Shown here piece after piece: positions 8,059 through 14,853 of a stretch of DNA of 34,044 nt. The DNA is from Pseudomonas sp. (GTDB lineage: Bacteria; Pseudomonadota; Gammaproteobacteria; Pseudomonadales; Pseudomonadaceae). Position numbers and translations under genes: made by a program. The DNA lies in NCBI GenBank assembly GCA_029239415.1, contig JAQZAY010000006.1, positions 1-34,044 on the forward strand. The letters run 5' to 3'. Position 1 is the stretch's first letter. Each line of letters opens with the position of its first letter. The notes under the pieces were generated by a model. That model was not told the DNA's origin and searched no databases. It saw only the letters and a list, made by a program, of their open reading frames with translations.

Positions 8059-8177
8059 CAGCTTCAAGCGGCAAGCTGCAAGCGGAATAATTGTGCAGAA
8101 ATTCCTTTTTCCCGGCCTTTCAGCCGCAGAAACGACATGTGCTGGCTGCTTACCTTGCAGCTCGAAGCTTGCCGCTA
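8059..8177. repeat. Intergenic inverted-repeat element C (phoB-phoR gap)
   Basis: The left arm is 8060-8083 and the right arm 8153-8176. They pair at 18 of 24 positions by hand, using the same GCTGCAAG, CAAGC and AAGCTT words as elements A and B. The spacer of about 70 bases is not shared with them. The right arm runs into the phoB stop codon (8175-8177), and the left arm stops a few bases before the phoR ribosome site, so the element fills the whole junction. Confidence 0.75.
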
Positions 8178-8864
8178 GCTCTTGGTCGAAAAGCGATAGC
8201 CGGTGCCCCGGACGGTTTGTACCAGATTCTCGTAGGCCTCGCCCAACGCTTTGCGCAGGCGGCGGATATGCACGTCGACGGTGCGCTCCTCGACGTACAC
8301 GTTGCCGCCCCAGACCTGATCGAGCAGCTGGCCGCGGGTGTAGGCCCGCTCCTGGTGGGTCATGAAGAACTGCAGCAGGCGGTATTCGGTTGGGCCCATC
8401 TCCGCCGGCTTGCCATCGATGGTCACGCGGTGGCTGATCGGGTCGAGCAGCAGGCCGCCTACCTCGATCGGCGCCTCGGTGTCGCTGGGCCCTGCGCGGC
8501 GCAGCACGGCCTTGAGCCGGGCCACCAGCTCGCGGGGTGAGAACGGTTTGGTGATGTAGTCGTCGGCACCGACTTCCAGGCCCTGGATCTTGTTGTCTTC
8601 CTCGCCCTTGGCGGTGAGCATGATGATCGGAATATCGCCGGTCAGCTCGTCACGCTTCAGGCGGCGGGCCAGCTCGATGCCCGAGGTGCCTGGCAGCATC
8701 CAGTCGAGCAGGATCAGGTCTGGCTTGCGGTCGACGATGATGGCGTGGGCCTGTTGCGAGTTCTCGGCTTCGAGGCAGTCATAGCCGGCCATTTCCAATG
8801 CAACGGCGATCATTTCGCGAATGGGCGCTTCGTCGTCAACGATCAGAATGTTCCTGCCTACCAT
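8175..8864 (-). CDS. phoB: PhoB, phosphate-regulon response regulator
   Basis: OmpR/PhoB-type transcription activator, 229 residues. The receiver domain has D10/D11/E12, phosphoacceptor D54, T84 and K106. A winged-helix DNA-binding domain lies at about 130-229, with the recognition region [15 protein letters not shown] and the wing TVRGTGYRF. It binds Pho boxes and recruits sigma-70 RNA polymerase to phosphate-starvation genes, including pst and its own operon. The start is the ATG at 8864, with AGGAG/GAGAGG upstream; a longer reading from 8903 adds 13 residues that overlap the promoter region. It is first in the phoB-phoR unit, behind a candidate Pho box. Confidence 0.97.
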   Translation of the reverse strand: MVGRNILIVDDEAPIREMIAVALEMAGYDCLEAENSQQAHAIIVDRKPDLILLDWMLPGTSGIELARRLKRDELTGDIPIIMLTAKGEEDNKIQGLEVGADDYITKPFSPRELVARLKAVLRRAGPSDTEAPIEVGGLLLDPISHRVTIDGKPAEMGPTEYRLLQFFMTHQERAYTRGQLLDQVWGGNVYVEERTVDVHIRRLRKALGEAYENLVQTVRGTGYRFSTKS

Positions 8865-8900
8865 GCTCGATACCTCTCCTGGGATCCGTGTCTTGGCCCG

Positions 8901-8935
8901 CATTAGATAACGGAATTATTGCAGTCGTGTGACAT
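8901..8935 (-). promoter_or_regulatory. Candidate Pho box and -10 of phoBR
   Basis: The minus strand reads ATGTCACACGACTGCAAT (8935-8918). It matches the CTGTCAT-AAAT-CTGTCAT Pho-box layout at about 11 of 18 positions, with both half-site cores (TGTCA and CTG) at the right 11-base period. Eight bases further on, TATCTAAT-like sequence (8910-8902) could be the -10. This fits PhoB autoregulation. It was judged by eye, so binding is inferred. Confidence 0.55.
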
Positions 8936-9012
8936 GTAGGGGAATGCGTAGCAACACCTGGTTACTGAGCTAGGCTTGAGAATCCCATCCCCCAAGAAAA
9001 ACGGTGAATCCA

Positions 9013-9384
9013 ATGACTCGAAATTCGCTGACCTCGATGGCGCTTCTGGCGGTGCTGGCATTACCGGGGGTGGCCTTTGCCCAACATGCCGAGGAGAAGA
9101 ACGGGGTATGGGTCGATGATGCGGACATGACCCTGTACACCTTCGACAAGGACACCGAGAACAAGTCGGCGTGCAGCGGTGAATGCGCCAAGAACTGGCC
9201 ACCGTTGCTGGTCAAGCCGGGTGATGAGGCCGCCAAGGGCAAGTGGACCCAGGTCCGGCGCGACGACGGCGCGATGCAGTGGGCCTACGGCGGCAAGCCG
9301 CTGTATACCTTCATCAAGGACAAGAAGGCGGGCGATACCACGGGTGATGGCATGAGGGACGTATGGCACGTGGCCAAGCCTTGA
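9013..9384 (+). CDS. Small secreted COG4315-type protein with two YxF repeats
   Basis: 123 residues. A cleavable signal peptide covers about 1-23 (AFA-QHAEE), with no lipobox cysteine. Two copies of the Lipoprotein_15/COG4315 motif follow: LYTFDKDTENKSACSGECAK near the front and LYTFIKDKK near the end, with a typical NWPPL between them. The family is predicted periplasmic or secreted and has no firm function. The two cysteines in ACSGEC could form a disulfide. I chose the ATG at 9013 because GGTGA lies just upstream; a GTG at 9004 in the same frame is possible. It is transcribed away from phoB and ends at a hairpin shared with ubiA. Nothing ties it to phosphate beyond position. Confidence 0.85.
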   Translation: MTRNSLTSMALLAVLALPGVAFAQHAEEKNGVWVDDADMTLYTFDKDTENKSACSGECAKNWPPLLVKPGDEAAKGKWTQVRRDDGAMQWAYGGKPLYTFIKDKKAGDTTGDGMRDVWHVAKP

Positions 9385-9393
9385 AGCAAGGAT

Positions 9394-9418
9394 CCGGGGG
9401 CGCACGAGGCGCCCCCGG
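9394..9418. terminator. Hairpin between convergent COG4315 gene and ubiA
   Basis: A perfect 10-bp stem, CCGGGGGCGC (9394-9403) and GCGCCCCCGG (9409-9418), has a five-base loop and sits between two converging genes. There is no good T-run on either side, so it is a weak intrinsic terminator or needs help from a factor. Confidence 0.6.
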
Positions 9419-9421
9419 TAT

Positions 9422-10312
9422 TCAGCCCGCCATGTAGTCGAGCACTACCCCGGCAAAGACCAGCAATCCTGCCCAGTGGTTGTGCAGGAACGCCTTGAAG
9501 CAGGATTCGCGGTCCAGCCCGCGTGTCGACCAGTACTCCCAGGCAAAGCACGCGGCCGCCGCAAGCAGCCCCAGATGGAACCACCCCCCCAGCGCGAACT
9601 GGCCGCCCGCCAGCAGCAGGCAGCCTAGCGACAGCATCTGCAAGCTCAGGATGATGACGCGGTCGGCCTTGCCGAACAGGATCGCCGTGGACTTCACGCC
9701 GATCTTGAGGTCGTCGTCGCGGTCGACCATCGCGTAGTAGGTGTCGTAGCCCACCGTCCACAGCAGATTGGCGCTGTACAGCAGCCAGGCGCTGGCCGGC
9801 AGCTCGCCGCCGGCAGCCGTGAAGGCCATGGGGATGCCCCAGGAATAGGCGGCGCCCAGCACCACCTGCGGATAGTAGGTGTAGCGCTTCATGAACGGGT
9901 AGCAGGCCGCCAGCGCCACGGCGCCGAACGATAGCGACACCGTGCGGCTGTTGGTGCACAGCACCAGCAGGAAGCTCATGCCCAGCAGGATCGCGAACAG
10001 CACCAGGGCCTCGCGCGGCTTGACCCGGCCGCTGGCCAGGGGGCGGTCGGCGGTGCGCTTGACGTGGCCATCCACCTTGCGGTCGGCAAAGTCGTTGATG
10101 GCGCACCCTGCGGCACGCATCAGTACCACGCCAACGCCGAATATCAGCACATTGGCCAGGGTCGGCGAGCCTTGGGCGGCGATCCAGACCGCCGACAGGG
10201 TAGGCCAGAGCAGCAGGTAGATACCGATGGGACGGTCCATGCGGCTCAGCTGGACAAAGTCCCAGGCGCGCGGATGCAGGCGGTTGAGCGACTTGAGCAG
10301 CTGCACGTACAT
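9422..10312 (-). CDS. ubiA: UbiA, 4-hydroxybenzoate octaprenyltransferase
   Basis: Integral-membrane prenyltransferase, 296 residues. It joins the polyprenyl side chain to 4-hydroxybenzoate, the committed membrane step of ubiquinone synthesis. The two magnesium-diphosphate motifs are intact: NDFADRKVD, followed by [11 protein letters not shown], and [12 protein letters not shown] further on. About eight hydrophobic segments fill the rest. The ATG at 10312 overlaps the ubiC stop by one base (TGATG), so translation is probably coupled. Longer in-frame readings run back into ubiC and are shadows. It works directly after UbiC, whose product is its substrate. Confidence 0.97.
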   Translation of the reverse strand: MYVQLLKSLNRLHPRAWDFVQLSRMDRPIGIYLLLWPTLSAVWIAAQGSPTLANVLIFGVGVVLMRAAGCAINDFADRKVDGHVKRTADRPLASGRVKPREALVLFAILLGMSFLLVLCTNSRTVSLSFGAVALAACYPFMKRYTYYPQVVLGAAYSWGIPMAFTAAGGELPASAWLLYSANLLWTVGYDTYYAMVDRDDDLKIGVKSTAILFGKADRVIILSLQMLSLGCLLLAGGQFALGGWFHLGLLAAAACFAWEYWSTRGLDRESCFKAFLHNHWAGLLVFAGVVLDYMAG

Positions 10313-10872
10313 CAAGGGATCTCCGGGACGGATGCGGCCAGCCACATGGCCGGCAGGAACACCTCTGCCACCAGCAGGCTCAGGCCTTCGCGCTCGAAGC
10401 GCGAGCGCCGGCCCCAGAGCCTTTCGCCGCAAGCATCGGCAGGTAGCCAGGCTTGTGGATACCGGCACCACTCGATGGGGTGGCGGGTAAAGGCCTGGTC
10501 GCAGAACAACAGCTCGCCCAGCGATCGGCTGCCCAGGGCCTCGAGCTCCAGGCCGCTACGCTGCAGCGCGCTGCGGGCCGCCACGCTGCGGGCAAAGACC
10601 CACGGCTGGCCGTGGCCGCGCAGGTACACTTCCCGCACCCAGCCTTGCTCGCCCGGTGGCAGGCCGAGCGCGATGCACTCGTCTTCACGCAGTGGCTGCC
10701 AGCCCTCGCGCAGCGGGGTGACCGAGAAGTGATCGTTGGACAGGCGCGTCAGGCGGCGGGTCAAGGAGCCTTCGTCGAACAGCCAGTCGAGGGTCGGCTG
10801 GTCGACGTCGGTAGCCAGCTGTGAATACGGCTGCCACGCGACAGCAACTGCTTGCGGGGTTTCGTACGGCAC
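10312..10872 (-). CDS. ubiC: UbiC, chorismate pyruvate-lyase
   Basis: Soluble enzyme that splits chorismate into 4-hydroxybenzoate and pyruvate, the first step of ubiquinone synthesis. It has 186 residues from a GTG start at 10872. Family landmarks are R80 in WVREVYL, the LGELLF segment at about 118-123, the GRRSRF segment near 154-159 and the catalytic-type E170 in AEVFLP. The GTG start was chosen by length and family similarity; its ribosome site is poor and the exact start is uncertain. A much longer open frame continues upstream through the rubredoxin genes but has no family support. It forms a two-gene operon with ubiA. Confidence 0.92.
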   Translation of the reverse strand: MPYETPQAVAVAWQPYSQLATDVDQPTLDWLFDEGSLTRRLTRLSNDHFSVTPLREGWQPLREDECIALGLPPGEQGWVREVYLRGHGQPWVFARSVAARSALQRSGLELEALGSRSLGELLFCDQAFTRHPIEWCRYPQAWLPADACGERLWGRRSRFEREGLSLLVAEVFLPAMWLAASVPEIP

Positions 10873-10930
10873 GTTGGGTATGCTGTTACAGGCCAGAGAG
10901 GCGGCGAGCTTAGCATGTTGCCCCGACTGC

Positions 10931-10959
10931 TTGCATACTGCGGGCAGGGCCAGTACAAA
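10931..10959 (+). promoter_or_regulatory. Possible sigma-70 promoter for rubA-rubB
   Basis: TTGCAT (10931-10936), a 17-base spacer and TACAAA (10954-10959) lie about 65 bases before the rubredoxin start. Only 3 and 4 of 6 positions match the consensus, so this is tentative. Confidence 0.35.
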
Positions 10960-11024
10960 ACACCTGGTGATGGCCCCCGCTAGAGCGGCCACGTCCCAAG
11001 CCTGAGGCGTTCGAGGAATCCATG

Positions 11025-11192
11025 ATGAAGAAGTGGCAGTGCATTGTCTGTGGCCTGATCTATGACGAGGCCGAGGGCTGGCCGGATGACGGCATCGCGC
11101 CCGGTACTCGCTGGGAGGATGTACCCGAGGACTGGCTTTGCCCGGATTGCGGCGTCGGCAAGAACGACTTCGAAATGATCGCCATCGGCTGA
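11025..11192 (+). CDS. rubA: Rubredoxin (RubA type)
   Basis: Small cytoplasmic iron protein of 55 residues. The iron is held by C6/C9 (CIVC) and C39/C42 (CPDC), with the typical aromatic core W4, Y13, W30 and W38. It passes single electrons from rubredoxin reductase to acceptors such as alkane hydroxylases or oxygen/ROS-detoxifying enzymes. No alkane hydroxylase is in the window. Two ATGs stand in tandem. I chose the second (11025) because GAGGA (11013-11017) is seven bases upstream and the product length matches the family. It lies 28 bases before its reductase. I recall P. aeruginosa having two rubredoxin genes here; only one is present in this window. Confidence 0.95.
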   Translation: MKKWQCIVCGLIYDEAEGWPDDGIAPGTRWEDVPEDWLCPDCGVGKNDFEMIAIG

Positions 11193-11220
11193 TCGCACCC
11201 AACCGTACAGAGGAAGCGAC

Positions 11221-12369
11221 ATGACGTCCCCCGTGATCATCATCGGTACCGGCCTTGCGGGCTACAACCTGGCCCGGGAGTTTCGCAAGCTCGATGGCGA
11301 GACGCCGCTGCTGCTGATCACGGCCGACGACGGTCGCTCCTACTCCAAGCCCATGCTCTCGACGGGCTATGCCAAGCACAAGGACGCCGATGGCCTGTGC
11401 ATGGCCGAAGCGGGCGCCATGGCCGAGCAGCTCAACGCCGAAATCCGCACCCATACCCACATCAGCGGCATCGATCCGGGCCACAAGCGCCTGTGGATCG
11501 GCGAAGAAGCGGTCCCTTACCGCGACCTGGTCCTGGCCTGGGGCGCGCAGGCCGTGCAGGTGCCGCTGGAGGGCGATGCTGCCGACACGGTGTTCCCGAT
11601 CAATGACCTGGAAGACTATGCACGCTTTCGGGCCGCAGCTGCTGGCAAGCAGCGCGTGCTGATCCTTGGCGCCGGCCTGATCGGTTGCGAGTTCGCCAAC
11701 GACCTGTGCCTGGGCGGCTACCAGGTCGAGATGGTCGCGCCCTGCGAGCAGGTCATGCCGACCTTGCTCCACCCTGCGGCCGCAGGCGCCGTGCAACGTG
11801 CCCTGGAAGGCCTGGGGGTACGCCTGCGCCTCGGCCCGGTGCTGACACGCCTGCAACGCGTGGCAGAGGGGCTTGAGGCGCACTTGTCCGATGGCAGCCT
11901 GGTCGAGTGTGACCTGGTGGTCTCGGCCATCGGCTTGCGCCCGCGCACCGAGCTGGCCGCCGCCGCAGGCCTGCAGGTCAATCGCGGCGTGGTGGTCGAC
12001 CGCCAGCTGCGTACTTCGCATGCCAATATCTTCGCCCTGGGCGACTGCGCCGAGGTCGATGGCCTGAACCTGCTGTATGTCATGCCGCTGATGGGCTGCG
12101 CGCGGGCCCTGGCGCAGACGCTGGTCGGCAATCCGAGTGCCGTGGCCTACGGGCCGATGCCTATAACCGTCAAGACTCCGGCCTGCCCGCTGGTGGTATC
12201 GCCGCCCGCGCAAGGCCACGATGGCACCTGGCAGATCGAAGGGGAGGGTGCGAACCTCAAGGTCCTGTGCCATGACGCCGATGGCTTGTTGCTGGGCTAT
12301 GCGCTGACGGGCACGGCGGTCATGGAGAAGCTGGCCCTGAACCGGCAGTTGCCACCCTTGATGGCCTGA
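11221..12369 (+). CDS. rubB: Rubredoxin-NAD(+) reductase
   Basis: FAD-dependent pyridine-nucleotide disulfide-oxidoreductase fold, 382 residues. It moves electrons from NADH to rubredoxin. The FAD-binding motif GTGLAG is at 9-14, the NADH-binding motif GAGLIG at 150-155, and the second FAD contact GDCAEV at 274-279. There is no redox-active CxxxxC pair, as expected for the rubredoxin/ferredoxin reductase branch. A small C-terminal domain follows from about 310. The ATG has AGAGGAAG directly upstream. It is in an operon with rubA, its evident electron acceptor. The downstream use (alkane oxidation or oxidative stress) cannot be decided from this window. Confidence 0.94.
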   Translation: MTSPVIIIGTGLAGYNLAREFRKLDGETPLLLITADDGRSYSKPMLSTGYAKHKDADGLCMAEAGAMAEQLNAEIRTHTHISGIDPGHKRLWIGEEAVPYRDLVLAWGAQAVQVPLEGDAADTVFPINDLEDYARFRAAAAGKQRVLILGAGLIGCEFANDLCLGGYQVEMVAPCEQVMPTLLHPAAAGAVQRALEGLGVRLRLGPVLTRLQRVAEGLEAHLSDGSLVECDLVVSAIGLRPRTELAAAAGLQVNRGVVVDRQLRTSHANIFALGDCAEVDGLNLLYVMPLMGCARALAQTLVGNPSAVAYGPMPITVKTPACPLVVSPPAQGHDGTWQIEGEGANLKVLCHDADGLLLGYALTGTAVMEKLALNRQLPPLMA

Positions 12370-12467
12370 TCCACCACGTTCTGTCGGATTTCTTCTGTTC
12401 TGGTCGCGACATTGGCCAGCCGGAGACTGGCGCGGCCCTTGGCGACATGCCATTCTCATTCCGGTCT

Positions 12468-12489
12468 GCCGCAGGTTAGAGCCTGCGGC
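12468..12489. other. Hairpin in the rubB-hupA gap
   Basis: An 8-bp perfect stem GCCGCAGG (12468-12475) / CCTGCGGC (12482-12489) has a six-base loop. It lies 98 bases after rubB and 68 before hupA, with no T-run. It could end the rub transcript or fold in the hupA leader. Confidence 0.4.
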
Positions 12490-12557
12490 GCCTGAGCGCT
12501 GCTCCGCTGGGCAGCACGGCAATAACAACAAAAAATCCCGTCCAAGAGGCTTCACTC

Positions 12558-12866
12558 ATGCGTAAACCAGAACTCGCCGCAGCCATCGCTGAAAAAGCCG
12601 ATCTCACCAAGGAAAAGGCCAATGCCGTACTCAATGCCATCCTTGACGAAATCACCGGCGCGCTCGGCAAAAAGGACAGCGTAACTCTGGTCGGCTTCGG
12701 CACATTCGTCGGCCGTCACCGTGGTGCCCGTACCGGAAAGAACCCGCAGACCGGCGAACCCGTGCAGATCCGCGCCTCGAACACTGTCGCGTTCAAGCCT
12801 GGCAAGTTCCTGAAGGACAGCGTCGGCAGCGCGAAACCTGCAGGCAAGAAAAAAGCCGCCAAGTAA
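12558..12866 (+). CDS. hupA: HU-family nucleoid protein
   Basis: DNA-bending architectural protein, 102 residues. The helical dimer core is followed by the beta-arm region: GFGTFVGRHRGARTGKNPQTGE at about 49-70, then the RASNTVAFKPGKFLKD end. The proline of the NPQTGE tip, which intercalates into DNA, is present. About twelve residues beyond the usual 90-residue length form a Lys/Ala tail (SAKPAGKKKAAK) that should add DNA contacts. AGAGG (12545-12549) is eight bases before the ATG. Pseudomonads carry several HU genes; I assign hupA from the place next to the rubredoxin genes, which is a memory-based choice. Confidence 0.93.
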   Translation: MRKPELAAAIAEKADLTKEKANAVLNAILDEITGALGKKDSVTLVGFGTFVGRHRGARTGKNPQTGEPVQIRASNTVAFKPGKFLKDSVGSAKPAGKKKAAK

Positions 12867-12896
12867 CTCCCTAGTAGTTTCATTACTCAATGATGA

Positions 12897-12917
12897 ACGG
12901 GCACCCTGGGTGCCCGT
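12897..12917 (+). terminator. Probable terminator after hupA
   Basis: A perfect 9-bp stem, ACGGGCACC (12897-12905) and GGTGCCCGT (12909-12917), has a three-base loop and lies 30 bases after the HU stop. No T-run follows, so termination strength is uncertain. Confidence 0.55.
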
Positions 12918-12959
12918 CGTGACATGTAATGTGAGCCCTGTTCGATAACAGGATAAACT

Positions 12960-12991
12960 GCGCGCCTTAGTCACTTTCTGTCGAGGCGCGC
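12960..12991 (+). promoter_or_regulatory. Hairpin overlapping the ribosome site of the SCP2-like gene
   Basis: GCGCGCC (12960-12966) can pair perfectly with GGCGCGC (12985-12991), leaving an 18-base loop. The right arm begins in the GAGG ribosome site (12983-12986) and ends two bases before the ATG at 12994. If folded it would hide the site. Confidence 0.4.
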
Positions 12992-12993
12992 GC

Positions 12994-13368
12994 ATGAAGT
13001 TTCGCTTTATCCTCTGGGCCATGGGCCTGCTGATGGCCCGGGCCAGCCGCAAGAACCCGGCGTTCGAGCAGCAGCTGCAAGGCAGGGACCTGGTGTTCCA
13101 GATGCAGACGCTCGACGGCAAGGTCGCGCGGCATTTCTTCGTGCGCGACTTGCGCATCAGCAGCAAGAGCGGCCTTCACCCACAGCCTGCCTTCGCCATT
13201 GCATTCAGGGATGCCGACTACGGCTTCGCCACCCTGCGGGCCGGCAACAAGCAGCTGGCCTTCATGCAGGGCATCCAGGAAAAGCATATCCAGATCAAGG
13301 GCAACCCGGCCCTGGTGATCTGGTTCCAGGGCCTGATGAAGTACCTCAAGCCAAGAAAGACGGCCTGA
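12994..13368 (+). CDS. Small SCP2-like conserved protein
   Basis: 124 residues, basic, with a hydrophobic first helix (about 4-15) and no signal cleavage site. The alternating pattern (DLVFQMQTLDGKVARHFFV, then PAFAIAFRD, then IQIKGNPALVIWF) resembles the SCP-2 sterol-carrier fold, where PAFAIAF and the GNP turn are typical. That fold suggests binding of a lipid-like molecule, but I assign no function. It starts after a leader hairpin and converges with the HDOD gene, leaving only six bases between the two stops. It should not be called a helicase, a label I recall being attached to homologues. Confidence 0.75.
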   Translation: MKFRFILWAMGLLMARASRKNPAFEQQLQGRDLVFQMQTLDGKVARHFFVRDLRISSKSGLHPQPAFAIAFRDADYGFATLRAGNKQLAFMQGIQEKHIQIKGNPALVIWFQGLMKYLKPRKTA

Positions 13369-13374
13369 CTTTCC

Positions 13375-14775
13375 CTAGTGCGGGTTGAACTGGGTGGCCA
13401 TCTCGCGCAGCAGCGTTTCGGCCTCCAGGACCTTGTCGACGACACTCTCGGCCTTTTCCCGAGTCAGGCCCAGGCGCCCGAGCAGCTCATCGGGAACCGG
13501 TGTCTGTGGACCTGAGCCGATGCCGCGCGAGCGCAGCAGGCTCACGGCCAGGCAGACCAGATTGGGGAACGCGGCGTGCTCGCCGTCATAGGACGGGTCA
13601 TGCTGGAAGCGCAGGGCGGTGGTGAGCTCGGGGGGCATGTCCCACAGGCCCATCAGCCAGGCGCCGATCTGTTCGCGGCTGATACCCAGCAGGTGTTGTT
13701 CCACATAGCTGTGGCACAGGTGCGGGTTGACCTCCAGGTGGCGGCAGATCAGCGAAAAATGCGGCGGGAACACATGCGCCAGCAGCAGGTAGCCGAAGTT
13801 GTGCAGCAGGCCGGCCAGATAGGTCAGCCCTGCCTCCGGGCGATCGGCGCGCGGGATGGCGCGGGTCAGGCCCTCGATCACCGCGGCGGTGTAGATCGAC
13901 TGGTGCCAGTAGGGCGTGGCGTGCTGGGGATGGTCCTTGGGCAGGCTCATGGTCTTGCCCAGTGCGAGGCCCAGGGCCAGGTTGATCACCAGGTCGAAGC
14001 CCAGCACGCGCACGATTGCGTCTTCGACCGAGCGGATCTTGCCAGGCGAGGCGTAGTAGGGCGATGCCGCCCAACTGACCACCTGGGCAGCCAGGGCCGG
14101 GTCTGTCTCGACCACGCTGGTGATGTCGTCGATGCTCGCGTTGGGATCGACGCGCAGCTTGATGATCTTCTGCGCGGTGTCGGCCAGCGGTGGGATCTCG
14201 ATGGTCTGTTCCAGGCGCTGCTGGATACGCCGGGCGGTAAAGGCGCGGACCGCCTGGGTGATCTCGGCGCGGTCATCGTGCGGGCGGTCCAGGTTGAGCC
14301 GGATGTCCCCTGCTTTTTCGCCAAAGATGCCGGCGCTGGCCTTGCTGAGCATCTTGCTGAAGGCCTCGCGCTCGATCTCGAGCAGAAGGCCCGGCTGGCC
14401 CGACTGGATCAGCAGCCTGTCGGCCTTGAGCAGGGTTTGCTCGTACAGGCAGGGCGAGCTGGTGAGCGCCGGAATGCCAGGCAGGCTCTTGAGCCCGTGC
14501 TTGTCGAGCATCTGCTTCAGGCGTGCCAGCGGCACCGCCACCAGGTTGCGCCCGGTGAGTTCGGCCAGGCGCTTGAGGTCCAGTAACTGGCTTTGCGCGA
14601 AGAGCACCATCAATGCCCCTCGCTCGTCGTCAAGCAGCACTGCCTGCACCTTGGCGGCAGCGGGCAGTCGCGCGTGCTCGGGCACTTCGCGGTAGGCGAT
14701 CCCGAGTTTTTCGAGCAACAGCCGGATGACAGACGGAGCGTGCGGGGTAGCAGCGTTCAGGGCAGCTTCAGTCAT
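13375..14775 (-). CDS. YbaK-like/HDOD two-domain protein
   Basis: 466 residues. The N-terminal region (about 10-150) looks like a YbaK/aminoacyl-tRNA deacylase-type fold (LLLEKLGIAYREVPEH; AKVQAVLLDD; ELTGRNLVAVPL). It lacks an obvious catalytic lysine pattern, so activity is doubtful. An HDOD domain fills about 190-400 (IPPLADTAQKIIKL; VETDPALAAQVVSWA; GLLHNFGYLLLAHVFPP). HDOD proteins usually act as signalling scaffolds without hydrolase activity, and the HD site here reads HN rather than HD. It is a separate transcription unit running toward the SCP2-like gene. I recall the same gene beside recG in P. aeruginosa (PA5346). The role is unknown. Confidence 0.85.
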   Translation of the reverse strand: MTEAALNAATPHAPSVIRLLLEKLGIAYREVPEHARLPAAAKVQAVLLDDERGALMVLFAQSQLLDLKRLAELTGRNLVAVPLARLKQMLDKHGLKSLPGIPALTSSPCLYEQTLLKADRLLIQSGQPGLLLEIEREAFSKMLSKASAGIFGEKAGDIRLNLDRPHDDRAEITQAVRAFTARRIQQRLEQTIEIPPLADTAQKIIKLRVDPNASIDDITSVVETDPALAAQVVSWAASPYYASPGKIRSVEDAIVRVLGFDLVINLALGLALGKTMSLPKDHPQHATPYWHQSIYTAAVIEGLTRAIPRADRPEAGLTYLAGLLHNFGYLLLAHVFPPHFSLICRHLEVNPHLCHSYVEQHLLGISREQIGAWLMGLWDMPPELTTALRFQHDPSYDGEHAAFPNLVCLAVSLLRSRGIGSGPQTPVPDELLGRLGLTREKAESVVDKVLEAETLLREMATQFNPH

Positions 14776-14815
14776 GGTCTGTATCCATATTTCCAGGCAA
14801 TCGCAAAGTAAGTGA

Positions 14816-14834
14816 CAGCTCCTGCGGGGAGCTG
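14816..14834 (-). terminator. Possible terminator after recG
   Basis: A 7-bp stem CAGCTCC (14816-14822) / GGAGCTG (14828-14834) has a five-base loop. On the minus strand it is followed by TCACTTACTTT. It lies 20 bases after the recG stop and before the HDOD start. Confidence 0.5.
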
Positions 14835-14853
14835 GGGCCGTTCAGGACAGGCA

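Noticed and set aside
8042..8074. ATG start of phoR at 8074
   Set aside because: It lies inside repeat element C and has no ribosome site, whereas the TTG at 8041 has AGAAGGA seven bases upstream.
5431..8365. Long plus-strand frames opposite the CNNM gene, phoR and phoB
   Set aside because: Antisense shadows. They cross the phoR terminator and repeat element C and have no coding features.
9013..9384. Lipoprotein label for the YxF-repeat protein
   Set aside because: The family is often called lipoprotein, but this signal peptide ends in AFA-QH with no lipobox cysteine.
10312..12555. A 747-codon minus-strand frame that contains ubiC at its end
   Set aside because: Only the last 186 codons match a family (UbiC). 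The upstream part is antisense to the rubredoxin reductase gene.
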